Positions 15,694 to 23,992 of a DNA stretch of 35,042 nt are shown in pieces. The notes beneath the pieces are model-generated. The model was not told the DNA's origin. It saw only the letters and a list, made by a program, of their open reading frames with translations, and made no database searches. The position numbers and the translations under genes were made by a program. The stretch is from positions 1 through 35,042 of the forward strand of contig NZ_JADEWY010000069.1 in NCBI RefSeq assembly GCF_015207375.1. The letters are read 5' to 3'. Source of the stretch: Coleofasciculus sp. LEGE 07092 (GTDB taxonomy: Bacteria; Cyanobacteriota; Cyanobacteriia; Cyanobacteriales; Coleofasciculaceae). Position 1 is the first letter of the stretch. Every line of letters starts with the position of its first letter.

Positions 15694-16788
15694 ATGGTTT
15701 CAATCACACAAAGACTGGAAAATTGGACAATACCCCACCGATTATGGAAAACGGGTGCTCCACTTCCTACCCCATTATTAGAAAGTGCGGCAACAGTAAT
15801 TAACAACCAACTATACGTTTTTGGTGGTTTTACGTTCAGATGGCAAGCGACCAAAGATGTATTTGTCTATAATCTCGAAGCAAATCAATGGACTAAAATA
15901 GGTGAAATGCCTACTTCCGTTACTCATATCAATGCAGCGCTCGATGGGTCGCGGGTCTGGTTTGCTGGGGGATTTGTGGGCAATCATCCAGGTCCCACAA
16001 CAGATGCAGTCTGGCAATATGATGCGATCGCTAATTCTTGGAAAGAGGGTATCCCACTACCTGAAACTCGTGCAGGCGGTGGACTCCAGATTATCAATGG
16101 TGAGCTTCATTATTTTGGAGGCTTTGCAGCAGACCGAGATACAACTTGTGGAGAACATTGGTCGCTCCCACCGGAGGGGGGAACGGAGTGGTTGGAAAAA
16201 GCACCTCTGCCCAATCCACGAGGTCATGTTTCTAGCATTGCGGTTGGTGACAGAATCTATGCTATTGGCGGTCAGCATCGCCATGATACTAATCCTATAG
16301 ATGTTGATTCAGTTCATGTTTATGATTCGGCAAAAGATAGTTGGTTGCAGTTGGCTAGTTTGCCAGAACCCAGGTCTCACTTTGAGCCATCAACTTTTGT
16401 AATAGATGATTACATCATCATTATTGGTGGGCGTAACAATCAAAATCCCCACTTATTGAGTGAAAAATTAACAGATATATTTGCCCATAAAAATGACAAA
16501 CTAATTGATGATTTTCCTCTGCAAGTTTTTCTAGCACTAAAACATTCAATTAAAGGTTATAATTATTATACAGATTTGATTCCCAAAATTACTATCTATG
16601 ATATTAAGCTAGACAGTTGGACTGAACTAGCATCGTTACCAACTAATCTTTATGCCTGTATTGCTAATGTGATTAGCCAATGGTTAATTATTACTGGAGG
16701 AGGTAGAAATAGACATAATAATATGCAGTGTAGAACTTTACTTAATCAAAGTTTGATAAATGTTATTAAGGGCAGAAGTAAATTGTAA
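15694..16788 (+). CDS. Kelch-repeat beta-propeller protein
   Basis: The 364-residue protein has six kelch-type repeats, each with a hydrophobic strand ending in a GG pair: LYVFGGFTF, VWFAGGFVG, LHYFGGFAAD, IYAIGGQHRH, IIIIGGRNN and LIITGGGRN. Most are followed by the usual aromatic pair (WxxG/A-x-LP). Six blades suggest a closed propeller. No signal peptide is visible, so it is probably cytoplasmic unless exported by another route. Kelch proteins can be binding platforms, sugar oxidases or epimerases (NanM type). Here a role in handling or binding the glycan is inferred from neighbours. About 60 residues between blades 5 and 6 (LTDIFAHKND and onward) form an insert. Confidence 0.85.
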   Translation: MVSITQRLENWTIPHRLWKTGAPLPTPLLESAATVINNQLYVFGGFTFRWQATKDVFVYNLEANQWTKIGEMPTSVTHINAALDGSRVWFAGGFVGNHPGPTTDAVWQYDAIANSWKEGIPLPETRAGGGLQIINGELHYFGGFAADRDTTCGEHWSLPPEGGTEWLEKAPLPNPRGHVSSIAVGDRIYAIGGQHRHDTNPIDVDSVHVYDSAKDSWLQLASLPEPRSHFEPSTFVIDDYIIIIGGRNNQNPHLLSEKLTDIFAHKNDKLIDDFPLQVFLALKHSIKGYNYYTDLIPKITIYDIKLDSWTELASLPTNLYACIANVISQWLIITGGGRNRHNNMQCRTLLNQSLINVIKGRSKL

Positions 16789-16841
16789 AAAAAAGAGGCT
16801 TTGAAGGAGGATAAAAAAATTAAGATTATCCACAGTTAATT

Positions 16842-17897
16842 ATGATTAAAAAATCTATCAAAAGCTTCCTAAAATCAATCGGCGAAATTGGCAAGCAACC
16901 ACCGAAACAAAGCGATGAATTAATTGCTCAAATCAATCAGACAACTATGGAATATACAACCCTAGGTCGAACTGGACTCAGGGTAAGTGTGGCGGGTTTA
17001 GGTGGTGGAGGATATAGCAAAATTGGTCAAAGCACTGACAAAAGTCAAGCAGAATCTATATATCTTATTCGTACAGCACTTGACTTTGGTATTAATTTAT
17101 TTGATACCGCTGAAGACTATGATACCGAACAAATTATTGGCAAAGCAATCAAGCAAATTAAGCGTGAAAATGTGGTTTTATCTACTAAGAAAAAACTGCA
17201 AAACCAAGACCGCTTAATTACTGGCAAGGAATTAGCCATAGGAGTAGAAAAAAGTCTCCGAAAACTCCAAACTGATTATGTAGATATCTATAATTTTCAT
17301 GGTGTAAACCTAGGTGAATACGAGTATGTTTTAGCAGAACTGGTTCCAGTGTTATTTAAAATGCGTGATGCAGGTAAAATTCAATTTATTGGCATCACTG
17401 AAGCATTTACAAAAGAGCCAAACCATAAGATGCTAAGGCGTGCTGTTGAAGATGATTGTTGGGATACTATCATGGTGGGGTTTAATATCCTCAATCAATC
17501 TGCACGAGAGCTAGTTCTTTCTCAAGCTACTGCGCAAAATATTGGGGTGTTGTCAATGTTTGCTGTTAGACGTGCATTAAGTAGTATGAAAAATCTGAGA
17601 AAAGCAATATTAAAATTGCAGCAAATGGGATATGCTGAACTTGAAACTTTAAATGCAGAGAACCCACTAGATTTTCTATTTAAGGAAGGTGGAGCTAAGA
17701 ATATTACAGATGCAGCTTATCGCTTTTGTCGCCATCAAGCAGAAGTCGATGCCGTGTTATTTGGTACGGGAAATGTTGAGCATCTGACAGCTAATGTTGC
17801 TTCTTTATTGCAACCTCCATTACCTGAAGCTGATTTGTTAAAACTGAAAGAACTGTTTGCCAATGTTGATAATTTTACAGGGCATGAGAAACTCTGA
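16842..17897 (+). CDS. Aldo/keto reductase
   Basis: This NAD(P)H-dependent oxidoreductase has a (beta/alpha)8 barrel and 351 residues. The catalytic tetrad is intact: Asp88 and Tyr93 in NLFDTAEDYDTE, Lys116 in VLSTKKK and His153 in DIYNFHGVN. A 35-residue basic extension (MIKKSIKSFLKSIGEI) precedes the usual start MEYTTLGRTGLRVS. A second ATG at that point (16947) could be the real start, but neither has a well-placed ribosome site; AAGGAGG lies about 30 bases before 16842. In this cluster it may reduce or oxidise a sugar, or make a precursor, but the substrate is unknown. Confidence 0.9.
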   Translation: MIKKSIKSFLKSIGEIGKQPPKQSDELIAQINQTTMEYTTLGRTGLRVSVAGLGGGGYSKIGQSTDKSQAESIYLIRTALDFGINLFDTAEDYDTEQIIGKAIKQIKRENVVLSTKKKLQNQDRLITGKELAIGVEKSLRKLQTDYVDIYNFHGVNLGEYEYVLAELVPVLFKMRDAGKIQFIGITEAFTKEPNHKMLRRAVEDDCWDTIMVGFNILNQSARELVLSQATAQNIGVLSMFAVRRALSSMKNLRKAILKLQQMGYAELETLNAENPLDFLFKEGGAKNITDAAYRFCRHQAEVDAVLFGTGNVEHLTANVASLLQPPLPEADLLKLKELFANVDNFTGHEKL

Positions 17898-17989
17898 AGT
17901 ATTAATTAAGCTTGAGTTGTTTGGAAATTTATAAACTAGATTAAGTTAATTATTAGCTTATTAGTTGTTTACTGGAAACCTTTAAATAT

Positions 17990-19513
17990 ATGACAACAAA
18001 AAAACTCTTATTCATCGGCTTAGATTCTGCTGAACCAGAACTCCTCAAGCAGTGGAGTCAAGAGGGTAGTCTTCCTAATTTGCAAAACATTTGGACAAGG
18101 AGTATCTGGGGCAATGTACAAATTCCTAAAGGTTTTAGTAATGGTGCGATGTGGCCCTCTCTATTTACTGGCGTTGATCCGAGTAAACACGTTCGATACA
18201 ATTACCTTAGCATTGAGCCAGGTACATACAATTTTAAGCATCAGTTTCATGAAGATACTGACTATCAAGCGTTACCGTTTTGGGTTGAGTTGAGTAAACA
18301 GGGAAAACGAGTGGGAATTGTTGATGTACCTAGAGCACCTCTGACGCGGGACATCAACGGATTTCAAATAGCTGATTGGTTAACTCATGATCGCCGAGAT
18401 GCTATTCCCAGAAGTTATCCAGAGAGTTTAGCTCAATCTGTAATTGAGACGTTTGGTGAGGATGAAATAGGGGAAAGACCAGAATTATATCTTCACAATC
18501 ATAGTCTTCAATCTTTTATTGACCTAATGAAAAAAAGAATTGCCGTGAGAGCTGAACAAACAATTCAACTCGCAAAACAATCAGATTATGATCTTTTTAT
18601 GACCGTATTTGGTGAGCCTCATGATGTTGGTCATATGTGTTGGCATTTACATGACTGCACCCACGAAGACTATGATAGCAGCTTTGGTGATCCAGTTAAA
18701 GAGGTTTATGTAGCTTTAGATCAAGCGATCGGCAAAATAATTAACAATCTTGATTACACCGAGGTAATTCTATTTGCTGGACCAGGAATGACTAAGAATT
18801 ATGCGGCTAATGAAGGTTTTGACCATATTTTACAAAAAATTGAACAAAATTATATAAAGCAATCTAAGCTGACAAAGAAAAGACATCAATCTCTGATTCC
18901 CCAAGTTAGAACTCTACTCCGAAAGTATCTACCCAAACAAGTAAGAAGTAAGATTTACGACCAAATACCTGAAGCCGTTAAGAAACAAGAAAAAAAGGTA
19001 TTAGCTAGTCAACAGAGATTGTTCACGTTGCCGTTTGGAAATACGGGGTGTGCTATTAGACTAAATGTAGTTGACAGAGAACCTCATGGTTTAATTAAAA
19101 GAGGGCAAGAATATAATGAAATATGTGACTTTCTGCGCCACTCTCTTTCTACTGTGAAAAATATCGAAACAGGAACTCCTTTAGTAGAGGAAGTTATTCA
19201 GGTAAATCAACTTTATCAAGGACAAGCTTTAGATCGATTACCCGATCTTGTTGTCCTGTGGAATAGAGACTATCCGATTAGACAGGTGGGTTCAGAAGAA
19301 CTAGGACAATTTGAAGTTAAATGCTATACTCGCAGGTCTGGAGAACACAATGAGAGCGCCCTATTTTGGCTGAATAGTTCATCGTTGACTGCTCGGAAAC
19401 TGGAGATTACCATAAAAGTAGAAGATTTAGCACCGACGATTGGTCTTTTGTTAGATGCACCGTTAAAAGAAACAGATGGTTCACCTATTCAGGAAATTTT
19501 AGGTAAAAACTAA
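17990..19513 (+). CDS. Alkaline-phosphatase-superfamily protein with a degenerate metal site
   Basis: The 507-residue protein has the type I phosphodiesterase/nucleotide pyrophosphatase fold. The first metal ligand Asp12 is in LLFIGLDSAEPE. The nucleophile region reads GFSNGAMWPSLFTGVDPSKH, where the usual Thr is replaced by Ser50 or Asn51. Metal ligands Asp212 and His215 are in EPHDVGHMCWH, and a C-terminal His is in RSGEHNESALFWL. The normally strict SDHGM motif is here FAGPGM (Gly264-Pro265), so two ligands are missing. It may be a one-metal enzyme or a non-catalytic relative. No signal peptide is seen. It sits 8 bases before a glycosyltransferase, so translation is probably coupled. A hydrolase or transferase acting on a phosphate- or sulfate-substituted glycan is possible. 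Confidence 0.8.
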   Translation: MTTKKLLFIGLDSAEPELLKQWSQEGSLPNLQNIWTRSIWGNVQIPKGFSNGAMWPSLFTGVDPSKHVRYNYLSIEPGTYNFKHQFHEDTDYQALPFWVELSKQGKRVGIVDVPRAPLTRDINGFQIADWLTHDRRDAIPRSYPESLAQSVIETFGEDEIGERPELYLHNHSLQSFIDLMKKRIAVRAEQTIQLAKQSDYDLFMTVFGEPHDVGHMCWHLHDCTHEDYDSSFGDPVKEVYVALDQAIGKIINNLDYTEVILFAGPGMTKNYAANEGFDHILQKIEQNYIKQSKLTKKRHQSLIPQVRTLLRKYLPKQVRSKIYDQIPEAVKKQEKKVLASQQRLFTLPFGNTGCAIRLNVVDREPHGLIKRGQEYNEICDFLRHSLSTVKNIETGTPLVEEVIQVNQLYQGQALDRLPDLVVLWNRDYPIRQVGSEELGQFEVKCYTRRSGEHNESALFWLNSSSLTARKLEITIKVEDLAPTIGLLLDAPLKETDGSPIQEILGKN

Positions 19514-19521
19514 ATAGTCTA

Positions 19522-20511
19522 ATGAATAACTTAAAGAAAAGTTCTATTAAACTTGGTATTATTTGCAATGAATTTTTTGCTCTTTCTCAAGGTAGAATGG
19601 GAGGATTCGGTTGGGCTGCGAGTCAGGTCGCTGAATGTTTCAACTCAGACCCTGATTTGGGAGTAGAAGTAGTCTTTTTAGCAGGGGAAGCCTATGCTAA
19701 ACCAGGGGAACCAGACCCGATAGTCCACAATACTCGCCTCATTCTTCGCCAGCACAATAAGCTCGCTTACGCACGACGCATCTGGCGCGAGAAAATAGAC
19801 CTAATCTTATCAATCGACTACCGTCCCAACTATCGCCCTTTATTCTGGATATTGCCAAGAACTCCAATTATTTTGTGGGTGCGCGACCCCAGACCACCGG
19901 AAGATGTGGCTAAGATTGATACCGTTCGGATTCCGGGTGCAGAAAATGTTTACCCTCAAGGATTAAAGTGCTTTGACTGTACTTCTTTTGCCCAAGTATT
20001 TCGGATTTCTCAATGGTTGAGTCGCCCAGTTTTATTTGCGACTCCTGCACCGTTTTTGAAAGACAAAGTGTTGGGAACTTATGGAGTAGAACCTTCAGAG
20101 GTGACATTTCTGCCAAATATTATAGATATGGAACCAGGAGATGTTGTTAAAAGTGAGAAACCGACAGTGGTTTTCTTGGCACGTCTTGACCCCTACAAAC
20201 GTCCTTGGTTATTTGCTGAACTAGCTCGTCATTTTCCTGATGTAGAATTTATTTTTATGGGAAAACTCCACTTTGAAGGAGAGGGGGCTTGGGAGCCTAC
20301 TTCATTACCTGATAATGTGAAATTAATGGGTCATGTAGGGGGAGTGGATAAAATTCGGATTCTTTCGGAAGCTTGGGTTTTGATTAATACTTCTATTCAC
20401 GAGGGTTTAGCTGTTAGTTTTCAGGAAGCATTGAAGTGTGAAACGCCTATTTTGAGTTGTTTAGACCCGGAAAATGTGGTTTCTCGGTTTGGCATTTATG
20501 TGGGGCGTTGA
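19522..20511 (+). CDS. GT4-like glycosyltransferase, ended early by an in-frame TGA
   Basis: The first 329 codons encode a GT-B type glycosyltransferase. An N-terminal part opens with KLGIICNEFFALSQGRMGGF. The donor-binding half has VVFLARLDPYKRPWLFAELA and the E-x7-E motif HEGLAVSFQEAL (Glu294, Glu302). The frame stops at TGA 20509-20511 after FGIYVGR, yet homologous-looking sequence continues in the same frame for 59 more codons. The truncated product lacks the C-terminal helices that usually pack back onto the N-terminal domain, so it may be inactive. The start is ATG 19522, 8 bases after the AlkP-like gene. This is a nonsense mutation, a sequencing error or, less likely, read-through. Confidence 0.82.
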   Translation: MNNLKKSSIKLGIICNEFFALSQGRMGGFGWAASQVAECFNSDPDLGVEVVFLAGEAYAKPGEPDPIVHNTRLILRQHNKLAYARRIWREKIDLILSIDYRPNYRPLFWILPRTPIILWVRDPRPPEDVAKIDTVRIPGAENVYPQGLKCFDCTSFAQVFRISQWLSRPVLFATPAPFLKDKVLGTYGVEPSEVTFLPNIIDMEPGDVVKSEKPTVVFLARLDPYKRPWLFAELARHFPDVEFIFMGKLHFEGEGAWEPTSLPDNVKLMGHVGGVDKIRILSEAWVLINTSIHEGLAVSFQEALKCETPILSCLDPENVVSRFGIYVGR

Positions 20512-20691
20512 GATGGTACGGGAATGGACGGAATCCCGAAGTTTGTAGAGGGGTTGAATCGCTTTTTAGACGATAAAGAGTTACGGACTCGCTTGGGTAA
20601 GGAGGGTCGAAAATGGGTGAGTGAGAATCATAATAAGTCACATTTTGTAAAGGTATTTTATGAGTTGTGTGGTCAGGTTGGTGTTGGATGA
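20512..20691 (+). pseudogene. Stranded C-terminus of the interrupted glycosyltransferase
   Basis: After TGA 20509-20511 the same frame continues DGTGMDGIPKFVEGLNRFL, then RTRLGKEGRKWVSENH, ending at TGA 20689-20691. This is ordinary GT-B C-terminal sequence, so the undamaged gene was 389 or 390 codons long. There is no start codon with a ribosome site for separate translation. Confidence 0.8.
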
Positions 20692-20754
20692 CGCCATTGA
20701 ATTGTTGTTCAGAAACTGATTTGGTAGTTACAAAAATTAAGAGAGAATAAAAAG

Positions 20755-21663
20755 ATGACAATGCCTAATTTTCTAATTATCGGTGCAGCTAAGGCAGGAA
20801 CAACAGCACTATATCGTTATCTAAAACAGCATCCACAAATCTATATGAGTTCGTTAAAAGAAACTCAGTTTTTTGTATTCCTTGAAGAAGAAAATTTAAA
20901 CTTTAATGCCAATGAACCATTTTTGAGAAAATATCAGCAAATTAAGGATATTGAGTCTTACCGCAATTTATTTAAAAAAGCTTCACAAGAAATAGCAATT
21001 GGTGAAGTATCTCCCTGGTATATTTATTTACCAAATATCCCTAGTAAAATTAAACACTATATTCTTGATGTGAAACTAATTGCGATGCTTCGAGATCCAG
21101 TTGAAAGAGCTTATTCAAACTTTTTGCACTCAGTTCGTGACGACCTAGAGCCAATTAATGTTGATTTTGTGCAAGCAATGGAGTTAGAATCCAAACGAAT
21201 TCTCAAGAATTGGTCTCCTCGTTTTCATTATAAACAAAAGGGATTTTATTATGTCCAAATGAAACGCTATTTTGATTTATTTGAACCAGAGCAAATTAGA
21301 GTATATATCTATGAAGATTTCAAGAAAAAACAGATTAGTGTATTGCAAGATATTTATAAGTTTTTGGGTGTAGATGATAAATTTGTTCCTGATAACTCTA
21401 CAAAATATAATGATTCTCGTATCCCAATAAGTCGAGTTTATAATAAAATTATGCTTAGAGCCAATCCAGCCGACTCTATTTTAGGCTCAATAATACCACC
21501 AAGTTTAAGAAATAAAATCAAAAATAAATTAATTAATATTAATCTTTCCGATCAAAAACCATACTTACCAGTGGTGGTAAGAAGAAAATTTGTAGAGGAA
21601 TACCGAGAAGATATTTTAAAACTTCAAGATTTAATTCAAATGGATTTGTCTCACTGGTTATAA
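20755..21663 (+). CDS. PAPS-dependent sulfotransferase
   Basis: This would transfer sulfate from PAPS to a hydroxyl or amine, here most likely on a glycan. It has 302 residues. The 5'-phosphosulfate loop is IIGAAKAGTTALYRYL (about 8-23, Lys13). The 3'-phosphate motif is LRDPVERAYSNFLHSV, with Arg113 and Ser121. ETQFF and GEVSPWYI match the substrate-side segments of heparan-type N-/O-sulfotransferases. No membrane anchor is seen, so it acts in the cytoplasm before export. An ATG two codons downstream is also possible (MPNFLIIG). It marks the cluster product as probably sulfated, as many cyanobacterial exopolysaccharides are. Confidence 0.92.
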   Translation: MTMPNFLIIGAAKAGTTALYRYLKQHPQIYMSSLKETQFFVFLEEENLNFNANEPFLRKYQQIKDIESYRNLFKKASQEIAIGEVSPWYIYLPNIPSKIKHYILDVKLIAMLRDPVERAYSNFLHSVRDDLEPINVDFVQAMELESKRILKNWSPRFHYKQKGFYYVQMKRYFDLFEPEQIRVYIYEDFKKKQISVLQDIYKFLGVDDKFVPDNSTKYNDSRIPISRVYNKIMLRANPADSILGSIIPPSLRNKIKNKLININLSDQKPYLPVVVRRKFVEEYREDILKLQDLIQMDLSHWL

Positions 21664-21685
21664 GTTTAGGATAAAAATATTTATT

Positions 21686-22594
21686 ATGCAGCAATCATTA
21701 GTATCTGTAGTCATTCCTACTCATAACAGACTTCAATTTCTAAAACAGGCTGTAAAAAGTGTCAAAGGACAAACTTTTAAAAATTGGGAATTGATAGTCG
21801 TTGATGATATGTCTTCTGACGGAACATGGGAATGGCTCACCGAATTAAAAGATGAACGAATACGAGCATTTCGACTGAGTGAACAATCTTTCAGAGAGGG
21901 AGCTTGTAACAGGGGGCTAGTTGAGAGTGCTGGAAAGTTTATCATGTTCTTTGACGATGATGATTTGTTGCGTCCCGATGCCTTAGCAACACTGGTTAAA
22001 CCCTTGAATAACGACCCCCAGCTAGTAGCAACTATCGGTGCAAGATGGAAGTTTAAAGAGGGGGTGTATGCTCTCAAGATTGAGCATCCAATTATTCCCT
22101 GCAAACGAATTATTTGGTCAGAACTTCTAGCAGGTTGGTCGGCTGTTTCTGGTCAAAACTTGTACCGAACTGCATCGGTGAAAGAGATAGGTGGATTTAG
22201 TCGGGATTTTTACCGGGTAGAAGATCGAGATCTATGGCTTCGACTCGCAAGGCTTGGCCCTGTAATGTTGCTACCTGCAATTACTGTGGAATACAGGGTT
22301 CACCACGATCAGTGGCGTCCAAAAAACATTGTGGAATTAAGAGAAAAGGTATTTCAAGCATTTATTGCTAGTCTTCCTGCTGAAGAACAACCAAGAGGAA
22401 AACGTATTCGAAAAAGTGCCCACTGTTCAGAAAAGGCTGAAGATGAGTACAGAAAAGGTAACTACAAAGAAGCCTTAAATTGTTATATCAAAGCTTGTAA
22501 AGCTGCACCAGAACTTGCTGTGTCACCTATTACAGGCCCACCTCTTTCTCGTGGGGTTGCTAAGTCTTTAGTGCGTTCCCTACTACCAAAATAG
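21686..22594 (+). CDS. GT2 glycosyltransferase with a C-terminal helical tail
   Basis: This 302-residue GT-A enzyme has SVVIPTHNRLQFLKQAVKSV and ELIVVDDMSSDGTW near the start, and an acidic run FFDDDDLLRP at Asp90-93 (DxD). ACNRGLVESA and EDRDLWLRLAR match the acceptor-side and catalytic-base segments. Residues about 245-285 (EKAEDEYRKGNYKEALNCYI) look like one tetratricopeptide-type helix pair, which could dock it onto another cluster protein. It follows the sulfotransferase by 22 bases and is followed by a GT4 after 3 bases, so the last three genes probably form one translational unit. Confidence 0.9.
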   Translation: MQQSLVSVVIPTHNRLQFLKQAVKSVKGQTFKNWELIVVDDMSSDGTWEWLTELKDERIRAFRLSEQSFREGACNRGLVESAGKFIMFFDDDDLLRPDALATLVKPLNNDPQLVATIGARWKFKEGVYALKIEHPIIPCKRIIWSELLAGWSAVSGQNLYRTASVKEIGGFSRDFYRVEDRDLWLRLARLGPVMLLPAITVEYRVHHDQWRPKNIVELREKVFQAFIASLPAEEQPRGKRIRKSAHCSEKAEDEYRKGNYKEALNCYIKACKAAPELAVSPITGPPLSRGVAKSLVRSLLPK

Positions 22595-22597
22595 CCG

Positions 22598-23806
22598 ATG
22601 AAACCAACAGTCATTATCTATCGCGACCAATTAATTCCCTACTCAGAAACCTTCATCCCAGCACAAGTCGAGAAGTTTTCATCCTATCAAGGCTTCTACG
22701 TTGGCACCTCACGCTTTCCCACTGCCAAATCAATGCTCCCCCAAGATAGAATAATTATTCTCGGTGACTTGGCATCTCCTCCCGAACTCTGGAAAACAGT
22801 TTATAAATTAACAGGCTTCATCCATCCCCGCTGGCTTAAACCTTTACAAGATTTATCCCCTCGCTTAATTCATGCTCATTTCGGTCTAGATGGGGTTTTA
22901 GTGCTGCCACTGGCAAAAAAATTAAACGTACCCCTAATTGTAACTTTTCATGGTTATTATGCTACCACAGAACTAGCACTCAATCAATCTAAAGGTTTAT
23001 ATTCACAAACTTGGGATTTTATCAAAAATCGCGGTCAATTTTATCGAGAACTGTATTTTAAAAACCGCGATCGCCTTTTTCAGCAAGCCCACTGTTTTAT
23101 CGCTGTTTCTGAGTTTATCCGCTCTCAGCTAATTAAAAAAGGATGTCCACCTGAAAAAATAAAAGTTAACTATATCGGCATAGATGTAGATAAATTTACA
23201 CCCAATCCGGAAGTAAAACGAGAAGCCATTGTTTTATTTGTCGGGCGGTTAATAGAAAAGAAAGGATGCGAATATCTAATTCGGGCGATCGCGCAAGTTC
23301 AAAAAACTATTCCTAATGTAGAATTAGTAATTATTGGAGATGGTATTCTCCGTTCTAGCTTAGAAAATTTAGCAGCAAATTCTATTAGGAATTATCATTT
23401 TTTAGGAGTTCAACCGCCTGAAGTCGTTAAATCATGGATGAATAAATCTATGCTATTATGCACACCCAGTATAACGACTTCTCAAGGAGAAACTGAAGGA
23501 CTTCCTATCGTGATTTTAGAAGCAGTGGCGATGGGTTTGCCAGTTATCAGCTCTTTTCATGCAGGTATTCCTGAAGCAATAATTCATGAAGAAACTGGGT
23601 TTTTGACTGAAGAAAAAGACAGTAAAGAAATAGCTAAATATATTTTGATACTCTTTCAAAGAGTAGACCTTCGAGAAAAAATGGTACAAGAAGGACGTAA
23701 ACGAATGGAAAATTATTTTCACATTAAACAAACTACTATCAAACTTGAAGAAATATACAGCAATATCCTATCGTCTAATTTGACGATAAAGGAAATCGGT
23801 TTTTAA
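22598..23806 (+). CDS. GT4 family glycosyltransferase
   Basis: This retaining GT-B glycosyltransferase has 402 residues and resembles those of exopolysaccharide pathways. The N-terminal half has PRLIHAHFGLDGVLVLPLAK and VPLIVTFHGYYATT. The donor half has VLFVGRLIEKKGCEYLIRAI and the E-x7-E motif TEGLPIVILEAVAMGLP (Glu300, Glu308), then GIPEAIIHEETGFL. It is the last gene of the cluster. Its final codons overlap, in another frame, a 28-codon fragment of an unrelated gene, so its natural C-terminus may have been altered where the cluster joins flanking DNA. Confidence 0.92.
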   Translation: MKPTVIIYRDQLIPYSETFIPAQVEKFSSYQGFYVGTSRFPTAKSMLPQDRIIILGDLASPPELWKTVYKLTGFIHPRWLKPLQDLSPRLIHAHFGLDGVLVLPLAKKLNVPLIVTFHGYYATTELALNQSKGLYSQTWDFIKNRGQFYRELYFKNRDRLFQQAHCFIAVSEFIRSQLIKKGCPPEKIKVNYIGIDVDKFTPNPEVKREAIVLFVGRLIEKKGCEYLIRAIAQVQKTIPNVELVIIGDGILRSSLENLAANSIRNYHFLGVQPPEVVKSWMNKSMLLCTPSITTSQGETEGLPIVILEAVAMGLPVISSFHAGIPEAIIHEETGFLTEEKDSKEIAKYILILFQRVDLREKMVQEGRKRMENYFHIKQTTIKLEEIYSNILSSNLTIKEIGF

Positions 23807-23868
23807 CACCAGAGGAGTTGTTAGCGCGTTATCAAAAACAGTTTGGTAACTTGCCGGAGAATGAGTAG
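23782..23868 (+). pseudogene. Short C-terminal gene fragment of unknown family
   Basis: In the frame one base off the end of the GT4 gene, the sequence reads DDKGNRFLTPEELLARYQKQ then FGNLPENE and a stop. It looks like the tail of a real protein (a PEEL-x-x-RY helix), possibly of Uma2 or a related family, but the match is only an impression. There is no start or body. Confidence 0.3.
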
Positions 23869-23992
23869 TAGGTGCGATCGCCTCACAAGCAATTTTATCT
23901 TTGGGTCGTTTCGCTACAAATCTGTTAATCATACACTATTTCCCAACGCACTACCTTCCTCTATCATGCCCTCCTCAAATAAAAGGCGATCG

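Noticed and set aside
23769..23788. Inverted repeat TATCGTC/GACGATA at the end of the GT4 gene
   Set aside because: It lies inside the coding region with no T-run after it, so it is not supported as a terminator.
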